DNA from: Rhodococcus sp. KRD197
GTDB taxonomy: Bacteria > Actinomycetota > Actinomycetes > Mycobacteriales > Mycobacteriaceae
Length of the DNA stretch: 64,000 bases
Assembly: GCF_017168235.1 (NCBI RefSeq)
Contig: NZ_JABFAO010000001.1
Coordinates: 332,048-396,047 of the forward strand
Reading direction: 5' to 3'
Positions 19,132 to 26,137 of this stretch are shown here, piece by piece. Made by a program: the position numbers and the translations under genes. The notes below the pieces were generated by a model. The model did no database searches, was not told the DNA's origin, and saw only the letters and a program-made list of their open reading frames with translations. How positions within the stretch are numbered: position 1 is the first letter of the stretch; every line of letters starts with the position of its first letter.

Positions 19132-19680
19132 GTTCTGCTTGTTCCTTTCGTATGTGCGCACGGCGGCGGGCCCCACTGTGTAGAGCTCTTCTGCCTCGTG
19201 GCTATCAGGGAAATCGTTGGGCGCGAACAGAGCTGACTTTGTGATCTCGGTTCCCCGCTTACGTGCCAGGGCCGTGAACAATGCGATCGACGCCTCGTTG
19301 TCGGGGCTGATCGTCGTTTCCAAGTGTGTAATACCCTGCGGCGTAAGCCGGTCCAACAAACTGTTGAGCATGCGTCCGGCGAGGCCTTTGCCGCGCTGAT
19401 CGGCGTCGACTGCGACCTGCCACACGAAAAATGTTGTGGGCGAGTCCTGGCGGATGTAGCCGGTGACGAAGCCTACGGCTCGACCGTCCACATCGGACAC
19501 CACCGATGTCTGTGCAAAGTCTCTGCACCACAGAATGTACGAGTAGCTCGAGTTCAGATCGAGCACTTTCGAATCTCTTGCAATTTCCCAGAGCCGGACT
19601 CCGTCGGAAATCTTGGGGCTACGGAAAGTCACTGCGTCCGGCGCAGTGATTGGGGTCGCTCTCAGCTGTGCTGGCTTCAT
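17857..19680 (-). CDS. ectA: EctA-EctB in one frame: diaminobutyrate acetyltransferase joined to diaminobutyrate-2-oxoglutarate transaminase
   Basis: One uninterrupted frame encodes EctA then EctB (607 residues from ATG 19680; a GTG at 19752 is also in frame). The EctA part is a GNAT acetyltransferase (FFVWQVAVDADQRGKGLAGR acetyl-CoA loop, then HLETTISPDNEASIALF) and ends ...AEELYTVGP. Instead of a stop, 12 residues (AAVRTYERNKQN) lead into the normal EctB N-terminus MTEKPNTTSKPDVFETVESA. EctA acetylates 2,4-diaminobutyrate. A purine-rich AAAGGA precedes the EctB ATG, so EctB can probably also be made separately. ectA and ectB are normally separate genes; a lost stop or a single-base sequencing error could explain this. 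Upstream lies a CRP/GlxR-type box. Confidence 0.8.
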   Translation of the reverse strand: MKPAQLRATPITAPDAVTFRSPKISDGVRLWEIARDSKVLDLNSSYSYILWCRDFAQTSVVSDVDGRAVGFVTGYIRQDSPTTFFVWQVAVDADQRGKGLAGRMLNSLLDRLTPQGITHLETTISPDNEASIALFTALARKRGTEITKSALFAPNDFPDSHEAEELYTVGPAAVRTYERNKQNMTEKPNTTSKPDVFETVESAVRSYSRQWPAVFKTAKNSTMVDENGREYLDFFGGAGALNYGHNNQILKDALVDYIQSDGVTHSLDMATVAKREFLESFKKNILDPRGLNYKVQFPGPTGTNTVEAALKLARKVTGREAIINFTNAFHGMTLGALSVTGNSMKRAGAGIPLVHTTPMPYDNYFGGVTEDFQWFERVLDDSGSGFNRPAAVIVETIQGEGGINVARPEWLRALAELCSRREILLIVDDVQMGCGRTGQFFSFEEAGIVPDIVTLSKSIGGYGMPMALTLFKPELDVWSPGEHNGTFRGFNPSFVTAKTAIDTYWTDDAFEKEIIAKGEHIRDRFIKMCAKYDGVSTRGRGMVQALVFDDAEKAGKVAALCYDEALLVETAGPSDEVVKLLPPLTTTVEELDRGLDILEAMTAKVCS

Positions 19681-19735
19681 AGGAAATACAAACTTAACAA
19701 GCTGGCGAGGGCATTTCACGTGCGTCGCAATATTG

Positions 19736-19752
19736 GTGTCCAAAACGGACAC
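19736..19752. repeat. small inverted repeat upstream of ectA
   Basis: gtgtcc-aaaac-ggacac is a 6-bp inverted repeat with a 5-base centre, located 56-72 bases before the ectA ATG at 19680. It could be an operator or the start of a 5' hairpin; function is not known. Confidence 0.3.
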
Positions 19753-19775
19753 TCTTGCGCAGGTGACGGGGTGAA

Positions 19776-19791
19776 TGTGACTTTGGTCACA
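19776..19791. promoter_or_regulatory. CRP/GlxR-type binding site upstream of ectA
   Basis: TGTGACTTTGGTCACA matches the CRP-family consensus TGTGA-N6-TCACA at all ten positions. In Corynebacteriales the CRP homolog GlxR uses this consensus. It lies about 95 bases before the ectA ATG, in the gap after recQ-like gene end, so regulation of ectABC by a cAMP-type regulator is the natural inference. Confidence 0.55.
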
Positions 19792-19876
19792 CTTGCCGCC
19801 TCGGGGGCGACATCGTGAGGTAAAAGGGGCAATGATCGTGCTGTTTGCCTCAGGCTGCCCTCACCGGCGCCGGCGG

Positions 19877-22000
19877 CTACTTGGGGGTGGCCAACGCGAA
19901 TGGAAGCACTGCATCGGCGCCTGCCCCGCGCAGCGCCACCGCCGCGCACGTGAGCGTCCACCCGGTGTCGGTCGACAGGTCGACCAGCAGAATCGGCCCG
20001 TCGACACCGGACAGATCGGGTACCTCCCACGAACCCACGAGCCCGGCCACTCGAAACGCCGAGTTCGCGGCAGTCACCACGGGGTGCCCTGGTACCTTGC
20101 GCAGGACGCCCAGGTCGTCGAGACGTCCGATGCGGGCCAACTCGCTCGCGATCGACCGAACCAGAACAGGGTGAGAACTCGATTCGAGCGCGATCACCGC
20201 GACGGGCCGTTTCTTCCAGTCCCACGACGCCAGCACCTTGATGCAGCCGTCCACCAGCGCCGAAGGCGCGGGCCCGTCCGGTCCGTCGAGCAGTGTGCGC
20301 AGACGCCCACCCCAAGCGAGGTCGGTGAGCCGCCCCAGGACGCGCCCGGGCTCCGGGCCGTCAGTGATCTTGCCCGACAGCGTGACGCCCAGCTTCTTCA
20401 TGCCGGTGGGCCACTGCTTGCGGGGAGCCAGATCGAAACCGGGACGGTCCAGCCGAGCCCGGGTGGTCTCGACAGCGTTCGCGTCCACCTCGACGTCGTA
20501 CCTCTGCCCGGTGCAGTTGTCACAGCGCCCACAACGGTCGGAGCCGTCAGTGAGCTCAGGATCGTCGAGTTGGCGGCGCAAGAACTCCATCCGACAGCCC
20601 TCGGTGCGCTGATAGTCGATCATCGCCTGCTGTTCGGCGTCCCTGGCTTGCTCGAGGCGCTCGTACCGCTCGGCGTCGTACACCCAAGGTTGGCCGGTGG
20701 AGATCCAACCGCCTCGGACGCGCTGAACGGCGCCGTCGACATCGAGCACCTTGAGCACCATCTCCAGTCGGCTCCGCCCAAGGTCGACGAGCGGTTCGAG
20801 CGCCGGTGTCGACTGCGGCTTTGCCGGATCCAGTGCGTCGATGACCTGCCTGACGACGTGTTCTCGCGGGAAGGCGACCGATGCGAAATAGCTCCATATC
20901 TGCTTGTCCTCGTGGCCGGGCAGCAGAATGACATCGGCTCGCTCGGTGGCACGGCCTGCACGACCGACCTGCTGGTAGTACGAGATCGGCGAGGACGGTG
21001 CGCCCATGTGCACAACGAAGCCAAGATCCGGCTTGTCGAATCCCATTCCGAGCGCCGAGGTCGCAACCAAAGCTTTGACCTCGTTGTTCAGCAACTCGGA
21101 CTCGAGCGATTCACGTTCGGTGGTGTCGGTCTGGCCCGTGTATGCCGCGACCGCCAACCCTTGATCGGACAACAGTCCCGCCAGATCTCGAGCCGCGGCG
21201 ACGGTCAGGGTGTAGATGATGCCGGACCCGGGCAGCGACGCAAGGTGGGAGGCGAGCCAGGCTGCGCGCTCGGTGGCGTTGTCGATCTTCACCACCGACA
21301 GGTGCAGTGATTCGCGCTCGAGGCCGCCGCGTAGGACCAACGTGTCGCCGCCGCCGACGCCGAGCTGCGCAGCAACATCGGCGACGACGCGGTCGTTGGC
21401 CGTGGCAGTGGTGGCGAGAACCGGAATCCCCTCCCGCAACTCGGATACGAGGGTCCTGATCCGCCGATAGTCCGGACGGAAATCATGACCCCAGTCGGAA
21501 ACGCAATGCGCCTCGTCGACCACGACGAGCCCGGCGTCGGCGGCCAGCGACGGCAGTACCTGATCGCGGAAGTCGGGGTTGTTGAGCCGCTCGGGGCTCA
21601 CGAGGAGCACGTCGAGTTCGCCTGCGGTGACGGCCGCGTGAACGTCCTCCCACTCGGTCATGTTGCCGGAGTTGATGGTGGCCGCGCGAACGCCGGCGCG
21701 CTCGGCCGATGCCACCTGGTTTCGCATGAGCGCCAACAGAGGCGAGACGATGACCGTCGGGCCGAGACCCTGCGCGCGCAATAGTTTCGCGGCGATGAAG
21801 TACACGGCGGACTTGCCCCAGCCCGTGCGCTGCACCACGAGTGCGCGTCTGCGCTGAACCACGAGGGCTTCGATGGCAACCCACTGATCCTCGCGCAGGC
21901 TCGCCTCCGGCCCGGCAAGTTCGCGGAGCAGATGCTCGGCGTCTGCGCGCAGATCGGTGGATGCTGTCAGCGAACTGGGTGTGTCGCCGTCGATGCTCAT
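19877..22000 (-). CDS. RecQ-family ATP-dependent DNA helicase with C-terminal phosphoribosyltransferase-like domain
   Basis: A 707-residue SF2 helicase. Motif I is VQRTGWGKSAVYF, the Walker B box is VVVDEAHCVSDWGHDFR (DEAH), motif III is LATTATAND, and motif VI is QQVGRAGRATE. A four-Cys cluster (C in EGCRMEF, then CGRCDNC) is the RecQ zinc site. The C-terminus carries a PRTase-like motif, PILLVDLSTDTGWTLT, as seen in a group of actinobacterial RecQ-like proteins. It unwinds DNA, presumably in repair. ATG 22000 is preferred to an upstream GTG at 22018. Confidence 0.9.
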   Translation of the reverse strand: MSIDGDTPSSLTASTDLRADAEHLLRELAGPEASLREDQWVAIEALVVQRRRALVVQRTGWGKSAVYFIAAKLLRAQGLGPTVIVSPLLALMRNQVASAERAGVRAATINSGNMTEWEDVHAAVTAGELDVLLVSPERLNNPDFRDQVLPSLAADAGLVVVDEAHCVSDWGHDFRPDYRRIRTLVSELREGIPVLATTATANDRVVADVAAQLGVGGGDTLVLRGGLERESLHLSVVKIDNATERAAWLASHLASLPGSGIIYTLTVAAARDLAGLLSDQGLAVAAYTGQTDTTERESLESELLNNEVKALVATSALGMGFDKPDLGFVVHMGAPSSPISYYQQVGRAGRATERADVILLPGHEDKQIWSYFASVAFPREHVVRQVIDALDPAKPQSTPALEPLVDLGRSRLEMVLKVLDVDGAVQRVRGGWISTGQPWVYDAERYERLEQARDAEQQAMIDYQRTEGCRMEFLRRQLDDPELTDGSDRCGRCDNCTGQRYDVEVDANAVETTRARLDRPGFDLAPRKQWPTGMKKLGVTLSGKITDGPEPGRVLGRLTDLAWGGRLRTLLDGPDGPAPSALVDGCIKVLASWDWKKRPVAVIALESSSHPVLVRSIASELARIGRLDDLGVLRKVPGHPVVTAANSAFRVAGLVGSWEVPDLSGVDGPILLVDLSTDTGWTLTCAAVALRGAGADAVLPFALATPK

Positions 22001-22083
22001 GGCCCCATCCTGCCGCACGGGTCCGACACGACGACCGCCCTCGTTGGAGCGCTAAGCTGATCGCGCACATCGAGGGAGGTGGC

Positions 22084-22608
22084 ATGGTCGACGGTCCGAG
22101 CTCCGGTGATCCGCGCGGCGAGCTGCCGATGGACCCCGACGTCGATGATGCTTCGTCCGTTCGCCGCGCCAGCTACGCGTATCTGCGACCGTCGGTGCTG
22201 GCTCTGGTGTTCGTCGGGGGAGTGTTCGGCACTCTGGCTCGATACAGCGTGGAGGAAGCGGTTCCACATCGCAGCCCGGACTGGCCGATCGGCACGTTCG
22301 CAGTCAACGTCCTCGGCGCCTTTTTGCTGGGTCTGCTGTTGGAAATCCTCATGCGGCGCGGAGCCGACGTCGGGGTACGCAAGAGGGCTCGGTTGCTGCT
22401 CGGTACCGGATTCTGCGGCGCATTCACCACCTACAGCACGTTCGCGTTGGAGGCTGTGCTGCTCACCAGGGACGGTCATGCGACTACGGCCCTCGCGTAC
22501 GGCGTCGCGACCGTCGTACTCGGTGCGGCGGCTGCCTGGCTGGGCATCGTTGCCGGTGCCTCGATGCACCGGAAGGCCTCGATGCACCGGAAGACAGAGG
22601 CGCGATGA
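22084..22608 (+). CDS. crcB: fluoride efflux channel CrcB/Fluc, subunit 1
   Basis: A 174-residue small membrane protein of the Fluc family, which exports F- across the cytoplasmic membrane as a dual-topology dimer. Family motifs are GTLARYSV, WPIGTFAVNVLGAFLLG and GTGFCGAFTTYSTFALE. Four helices are predicted. An unusual N-terminal extension of about 35 residues precedes helix 1. The C-terminus ends in a duplicated ASMHRK coded by a 15-18 base direct repeat. GGGAGG lies before the ATG. It overlaps the second crcB gene (ATGA), as is usual for paired heterodimeric Fluc genes. No fluoride riboswitch consensus was seen upstream. Confidence 0.93.
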   Translation: MVDGPSSGDPRGELPMDPDVDDASSVRRASYAYLRPSVLALVFVGGVFGTLARYSVEEAVPHRSPDWPIGTFAVNVLGAFLLGLLLEILMRRGADVGVRKRARLLLGTGFCGAFTTYSTFALEAVLLTRDGHATTALAYGVATVVLGAAAAWLGIVAGASMHRKASMHRKTEAR

Positions 22609-22976
22609 TCGTCGCTCTCCTCGCAGTCGCCGGCGCACTCGGAGCGCTCACTCGGTTCGTGGTCGACTCCTACGTGAAGTCGAAGTTCGCGAACAGTGCG
22701 TTCCCGTTCGCAACCGTGGGCATCAACATTTCCGGATCGCTACTACTCGGCTTTCTCGCCGGACTCGTCATGGTGCAAGGCGGCTCGATCGACTTGCAGA
22801 CTGTCGTCGGCACCGGATTCTGCGGTGGGTACACGACATTCAGCACGGCAAGCTTCGAGACCGTTCGGCTCGTGCAATCGGGAAAGCGCTCGTATGCCCT
22901 TGCCAATGCGGTCGGAACACTGGTGCTGTCGGTCGGTGCCTGCGCGGCAGGTTTCGCCCTCGCCGGTTTGCTCTGA
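22605..22976 (+). CDS. crcB: fluoride efflux channel CrcB/Fluc, subunit 2
   Basis: A 123-residue Fluc protein with GALGALTRFVVDSYVK, FATVGINISGSLLLGFLAG and GTGFCGGYTTFSTASFE, four helices and the conserved pore Asn and Phe-box region. It overlaps the preceding paralog by four bases, so the two subunits are coupled and probably form a heterodimer with opposite topology. It converges on the LysR gene. Confidence 0.94.
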   Translation: MIVALLAVAGALGALTRFVVDSYVKSKFANSAFPFATVGINISGSLLLGFLAGLVMVQGGSIDLQTVVGTGFCGGYTTFSTASFETVRLVQSGKRSYALANAVGTLVLSVGACAAGFALAGLL

Positions 22977-22984
22977 GAACTCCG

Positions 22985-23881
22985 CTATCCGCTGTGTGAG
23001 ACGGCGATGTCGAGGAAGTCGCGTCGCGGACCACGTAGTGGCTCCTGTTTGTTCCAGACGGCACGAAGTCGGCGGCGCATGGACACGCCGTCGACGTCGA
23101 TCCGGACGAGGCGTCCGTCCCGCACGTCTGCTTCGACAGCGAGTGAGGATAGTACGGTGGGGGCGTTAGCAGTGATCACGGCGGACTTGATGGCCGTCAC
23201 CGAATTGAGTTCGAGTAGAGGCGGTTCGGACGGACGGACGGCGCTCTCGTAGGTCGTTCGGGTACCTGAACCCGGCTCGCGTTGCACCAGCGCGGTGCGG
23301 GCGAGCTCATCCACCTCGACCGAAGCCCTGCGCGCCCACTCGTGTTCGGGCCCGGTGACCACCACCAACTCGTCGGTCGCGACGACGCGGACGCCGAGAC
23401 CCGACGGGATGTCCGGGCCCTCGATGAAACCGATGTCGGCTCGACCGTCGAGTACCTGCTGGGCGACCTCGGCGGAGTTCATCAATCTCATCAGAATGTG
23501 GACGTCGGGGTGGGAGGTGCGCATGCGCACGATCCAGCCGGGTACCAGGTGCTCGGCGACCGTCATCGATGCCGCGACGGTGAGGTTGGCGCGTTCTTCA
23601 CGCAGCAGCGACCGCACGCCTGTTGCGAACTTCTCGGCGGCGACGAGTACGTTCTGCGCCCATTCGAGGACGGCTACGCCCTCCGGAGTGAGTGCGACAC
23701 CGCTGCTGGTGCGCTCGAACACGCGCAGCCCCACATCGCGTTCGGCTGCGCGCACGCGTGCGCTGACTGCCTGCTGACTGAGTCCGAGCTCGCGGCCGGC
23801 GGCACTCATGCTGCCCAGGCGCGCAACCGAGACCATCACATCGAGCGCAGCGAGGTCGGGCACCCGGGGTGAGAGCGTCAT
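22985..23881 (-). CDS. LysR family transcriptional regulator
   Basis: A 298-residue LysR-type regulator. The N-terminal winged helix-turn-helix is MVSVARLGSMSAAGRELGLS...VSARVRAAERDVGLRVFERT, and the effector domain starts near residue 95 (LTVAASMTVAEHLVPGW). LysR proteins usually control a divergent neighbour, but here the gene points into crcB2 (convergent) and its upstream side meets the end of the ribokinase gene, so the target is not evident. The effector is unknown. Confidence 0.9.
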   Translation of the reverse strand: MTLSPRVPDLAALDVMVSVARLGSMSAAGRELGLSQQAVSARVRAAERDVGLRVFERTSSGVALTPEGVAVLEWAQNVLVAAEKFATGVRSLLREERANLTVAASMTVAEHLVPGWIVRMRTSHPDVHILMRLMNSAEVAQQVLDGRADIGFIEGPDIPSGLGVRVVATDELVVVTGPEHEWARRASVEVDELARTALVQREPGSGTRTTYESAVRPSEPPLLELNSVTAIKSAVITANAPTVLSSLAVEADVRDGRLVRIDVDGVSMRRRLRAVWNKQEPLRGPRRDFLDIAVSHSG

Positions 23882-23929
23882 GCTCAGTACCGTAGCCGCA
23901 GATCCCGACCCCGATGATCGATGAATTGT

Positions 23930-24793
23930 TCAGGCGTCGAACAGGGCCGAGATCGCCTCGCGTGTGCCCGAGGACGCACCGGCGCCGACCCGGGTGGCGG
24001 CCACCGCCCCTGCTGCGCAGGCCCAGCGCAGGGCGGGTTTCGGTCCGCGTGCCCATTCCGCTGCGAGTGCCCCGGTGAATGCATCGCCCGCGCCGGTCGT
24101 GTCGATCGGGTCGATCTGCGGCGCCGGCACCCGCACACTTTCGTGCGGCCCGGTGTAGTGCGCACCCGATGCGCCCAGCGTGGTGACGACGTGGGGAACA
24201 GTCGCCAGGACCGTGGCCCCGAGTGCCTGCGCCTCGGACTCGTTGACGACGAGGATGTCGACTGCGGCGAGGAGGGCGTCCGGCACCGCTTGCACAGGGG
24301 AGGGGTTGAGCACCACGAGTGTGTTGTTCGCCCTTGCGTGCACGGCGCCGGACACGACCGTGGACATCGGAATCTCGAACTGGCACAGGAGCAGGTCGGC
24401 TTCGGCGATCGCCGCCAGCTCGTCCTCGCTCAGGTCGGTGACCGCGCTGTTCGCGCCGGGGACAACCACGATGGTGTTCTCGCCGTTCGCGTCGACGGTG
24501 ATGGCCGCGATTCCGCTGGGGCCGGATGCTCGACGAGTCCACCGGGTGTCCACCCCAGCCTCGTCCAGCCGTTGCAGCAGCTCGTCCGCGAAGGGGTCGT
24601 CGCCGACAGCGCCCAGGAACGTCGTGATCGCCCCGGAGCGAGCCGAGGCGATGGCCTGGTTCGCGCCCTTGCCTCCCTGGGATGTGTCGAAGGAGCTACC
24701 CAGGACGGTCTGTCCCGGCTCCGGCAAGCGTTCGGTGACGGTGGTCAGATCCATGTTGGCACTGCCCAGAACAGCCACGCGGGTCGCAGTCAT
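23930..24793 (-). CDS. rbsK: ribokinase, PfkB family
   Basis: A 287-residue sugar kinase that phosphorylates ribose (or a similar sugar) at the 5 position. It has GSANMDLTTVTERLPEPGQT, the GGKGANQA substrate motif, TTLGASGAHY and the catalytic DTTGAGDAFTGALAAE signature with Asp as base. The ATG at 24793 was chosen; the open frame extends further but upstream lies the divergent transaminase gene. Its promoter shares the 78-base gap that holds the 18-bp GntR-type operator, so it may be co-regulated with the catabolic genes, although a link between ribokinase and ectoine use is not obvious. Confidence 0.9.
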   Translation of the reverse strand: MTATRVAVLGSANMDLTTVTERLPEPGQTVLGSSFDTSQGGKGANQAIASARSGAITTFLGAVGDDPFADELLQRLDEAGVDTRWTRRASGPSGIAAITVDANGENTIVVVPGANSAVTDLSEDELAAIAEADLLLCQFEIPMSTVVSGAVHARANNTLVVLNPSPVQAVPDALLAAVDILVVNESEAQALGATVLATVPHVVTTLGASGAHYTGPHESVRVPAPQIDPIDTTGAGDAFTGALAAEWARGPKPALRWACAAGAVAATRVGAGASSGTREAISALFDA

Positions 24794-24825
24794 GGCACGA
24801 CGATATGCGGTCTTGAAATCCGCGG

Positions 24826-24843
24826 TTGCAGATTGTTGACAAT
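24826..24843. promoter_or_regulatory. GntR-type operator, copy 1
   Basis: Reads ATTGTCAACAATCTGCAA on the minus strand and is identical over 18 bases to 31370-31387. The core TTGTCAACAA is a perfect TTGT-N2-ACAA inverted repeat, the form used by GntR/FadR-type repressors. It sits between the divergent rbsK and transaminase starts, ending 28 bases before the transaminase ATG; a consensus-like TTGACA overlaps it. The GntR protein at 30593 is the likely ligand. Confidence 0.68.
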
Positions 24844-24871
24844 GTGCAATTTCTCGTCCACCATTGCTCGC

Positions 24872-26137
24872 ATGACAGCGTCGACTCGCCCTCGCCTCAG
24901 CCCCGCCCTCAAGCAAGCCACCCCGGTGGTCGTCGACCATGCACTCGGCAGCTGGATCTTCGGCACCGACGGCAAGAAGTACCTCGACTTCACCACCGGC
25001 ATCGGCGTCACGAGCACCGGCCACTGCCACCCGCGCGTGGTCGAGGCAGCTCGCGAGCAGGTGGGCAAGATCATCCACGCGCAATACACCACCGTGATGC
25101 ACAAGCCGCTCCTCGAACTCACCGACAAGCTCGGTGACTTCCTGCCCACCGGGCTCGACAGCATCTTCTACGCGAACTCCGGATCGGAGGCCGTCGAAGC
25201 CTCCATCCGCCTGGCCCGAATGGCCACCGGCAGGCCGAACATCATCGCCTTCCACGGCGGCTTCCATGGCCGCACCGTCGCCGCCGCATCGCTGACAACC
25301 GCGGGGACGAAGTTCCGCTCCGGTTTCTCACCCATCATGGGCGGCGTGCACATCGCGCCGTTCCCGTACGCATTTCGCTACGGGTGGGACATGGAGACGG
25401 CCGTGAAATTCGCACTCGACGAACTCGACTACCTGCTCGCGACGATCTCGAGCCCGGCCGATACGGCGGCGTTCATCATCGAGCCGGTCCTGGGCGACGG
25501 TGGTTACCTGCCGACGCCGCCGGCATTCCTCGAAGGACTTCGCCGACGCGCCGACGAGCACGACATCCTGCTGATCATCGACGAGGTCCAGGCAGGCGTC
25601 GGTCGTACCGGAAAATTCTGGGGCCACGAGCACTCCACGGCGAAACCCGACATCGTCATCACTGCAAAGGGCCTGGCGTCGGGGTTCCCGATCTCTGCGA
25701 TCGCGGCGTCGACAGAGTTGATGTCCAAGGCATGGCCAGGTTCGCAGGGTGGGACGTACGGCGGTAACGCGGTCGCCGCCGCTGCCGCTGTTGCGACGCT
25801 GGACGTCGTGCGTGACGAGGGCCTGGTGGAGAACGCGGCCGTCCAAGGCGCCGTCCTTCTCGACGGCTTGAAGGCGCTGAAGGAGCAGTACTGGGCGATC
25901 GGAGACGCGCGCGGTCTGGGACTGATGCAGGCCCTCGAGTTCGTCGACGAAAACGGCAAGCCCGACGCTGCGGCGGCTGCGCGGGTGCAGCAGACTGCCA
26001 TCTCGGAGGGCCTGCTCCTGCTGACCTGCGGTGCCTTCGGCAACGTCGTTCGCGTCATTCCCGCGCTCGTGGTGACCGAGGCCGAGATCGCGGAGGGTGT
26101 GGATGCGATCGCGCGAACCCTGAAGCGGTCGCTGTGA
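24872..26137 (+). CDS. class III PLP aminotransferase (GabT-like; probable diaminobutyrate transaminase DoeD role)
   Basis: A 421-residue omega-aminotransferase. It has the PLP-phosphate motif FYANSGSEAVEASIRLAR, FHGGFHGRTVAAASL, IDEVQAGVGRTGKFWG (Asp to the pyridine N) and the PLP lysine in ITAKGLASGFPISA at about residue 266. Sequence alone suggests a 4-aminobutyrate transaminase. In ectoine-degrading bacteria a GabT-like enzyme (DoeD/Atf) converts 2,4-diaminobutyrate to aspartate semialdehyde, and the DoeA-like gene in this locus supports that role here. The start at 24872 avoids an upstream in-frame ATG overlapping the operator. The stop overlaps the next gene's GTG. Confidence 0.88.
   Translation: MTASTRPRLSPALKQATPVVVDHALGSWIFGTDGKKYLDFTTGIGVTSTGHCHPRVVEAAREQVGKIIHAQYTTVMHKPLLELTDKLGDFLPTGLDSIFYANSGSEAVEASIRLARMATGRPNIIAFHGGFHGRTVAAASLTTAGTKFRSGFSPIMGGVHIAPFPYAFRYGWDMETAVKFALDELDYLLATISSPADTAAFIIEPVLGDGGYLPTPPAFLEGLRRRADEHDILLIIDEVQAGVGRTGKFWGHEHSTAKPDIVITAKGLASGFPISAIAASTELMSKAWPGSQGGTYGGNAVAAAAAVATLDVVRDEGLVENAAVQGAVLLDGLKALKEQYWAIGDARGLGLMQALEFVDENGKPDAAAAARVQQTAISEGLLLLTCGAFGNVVRVIPALVVTEAEIAEGVDAIARTLKRSL

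Noticed and set aside
22019-22083. Fluoride riboswitch before crcB
   Set aside because: The 65-base gap lacks the conserved crcB-motif core, so no riboswitch is claimed.
23921-24871. 317-residue extension of the class III transaminase
   Set aside because: It is the antisense of the ribokinase gene; ribokinase motifs prove the minus strand is coding.
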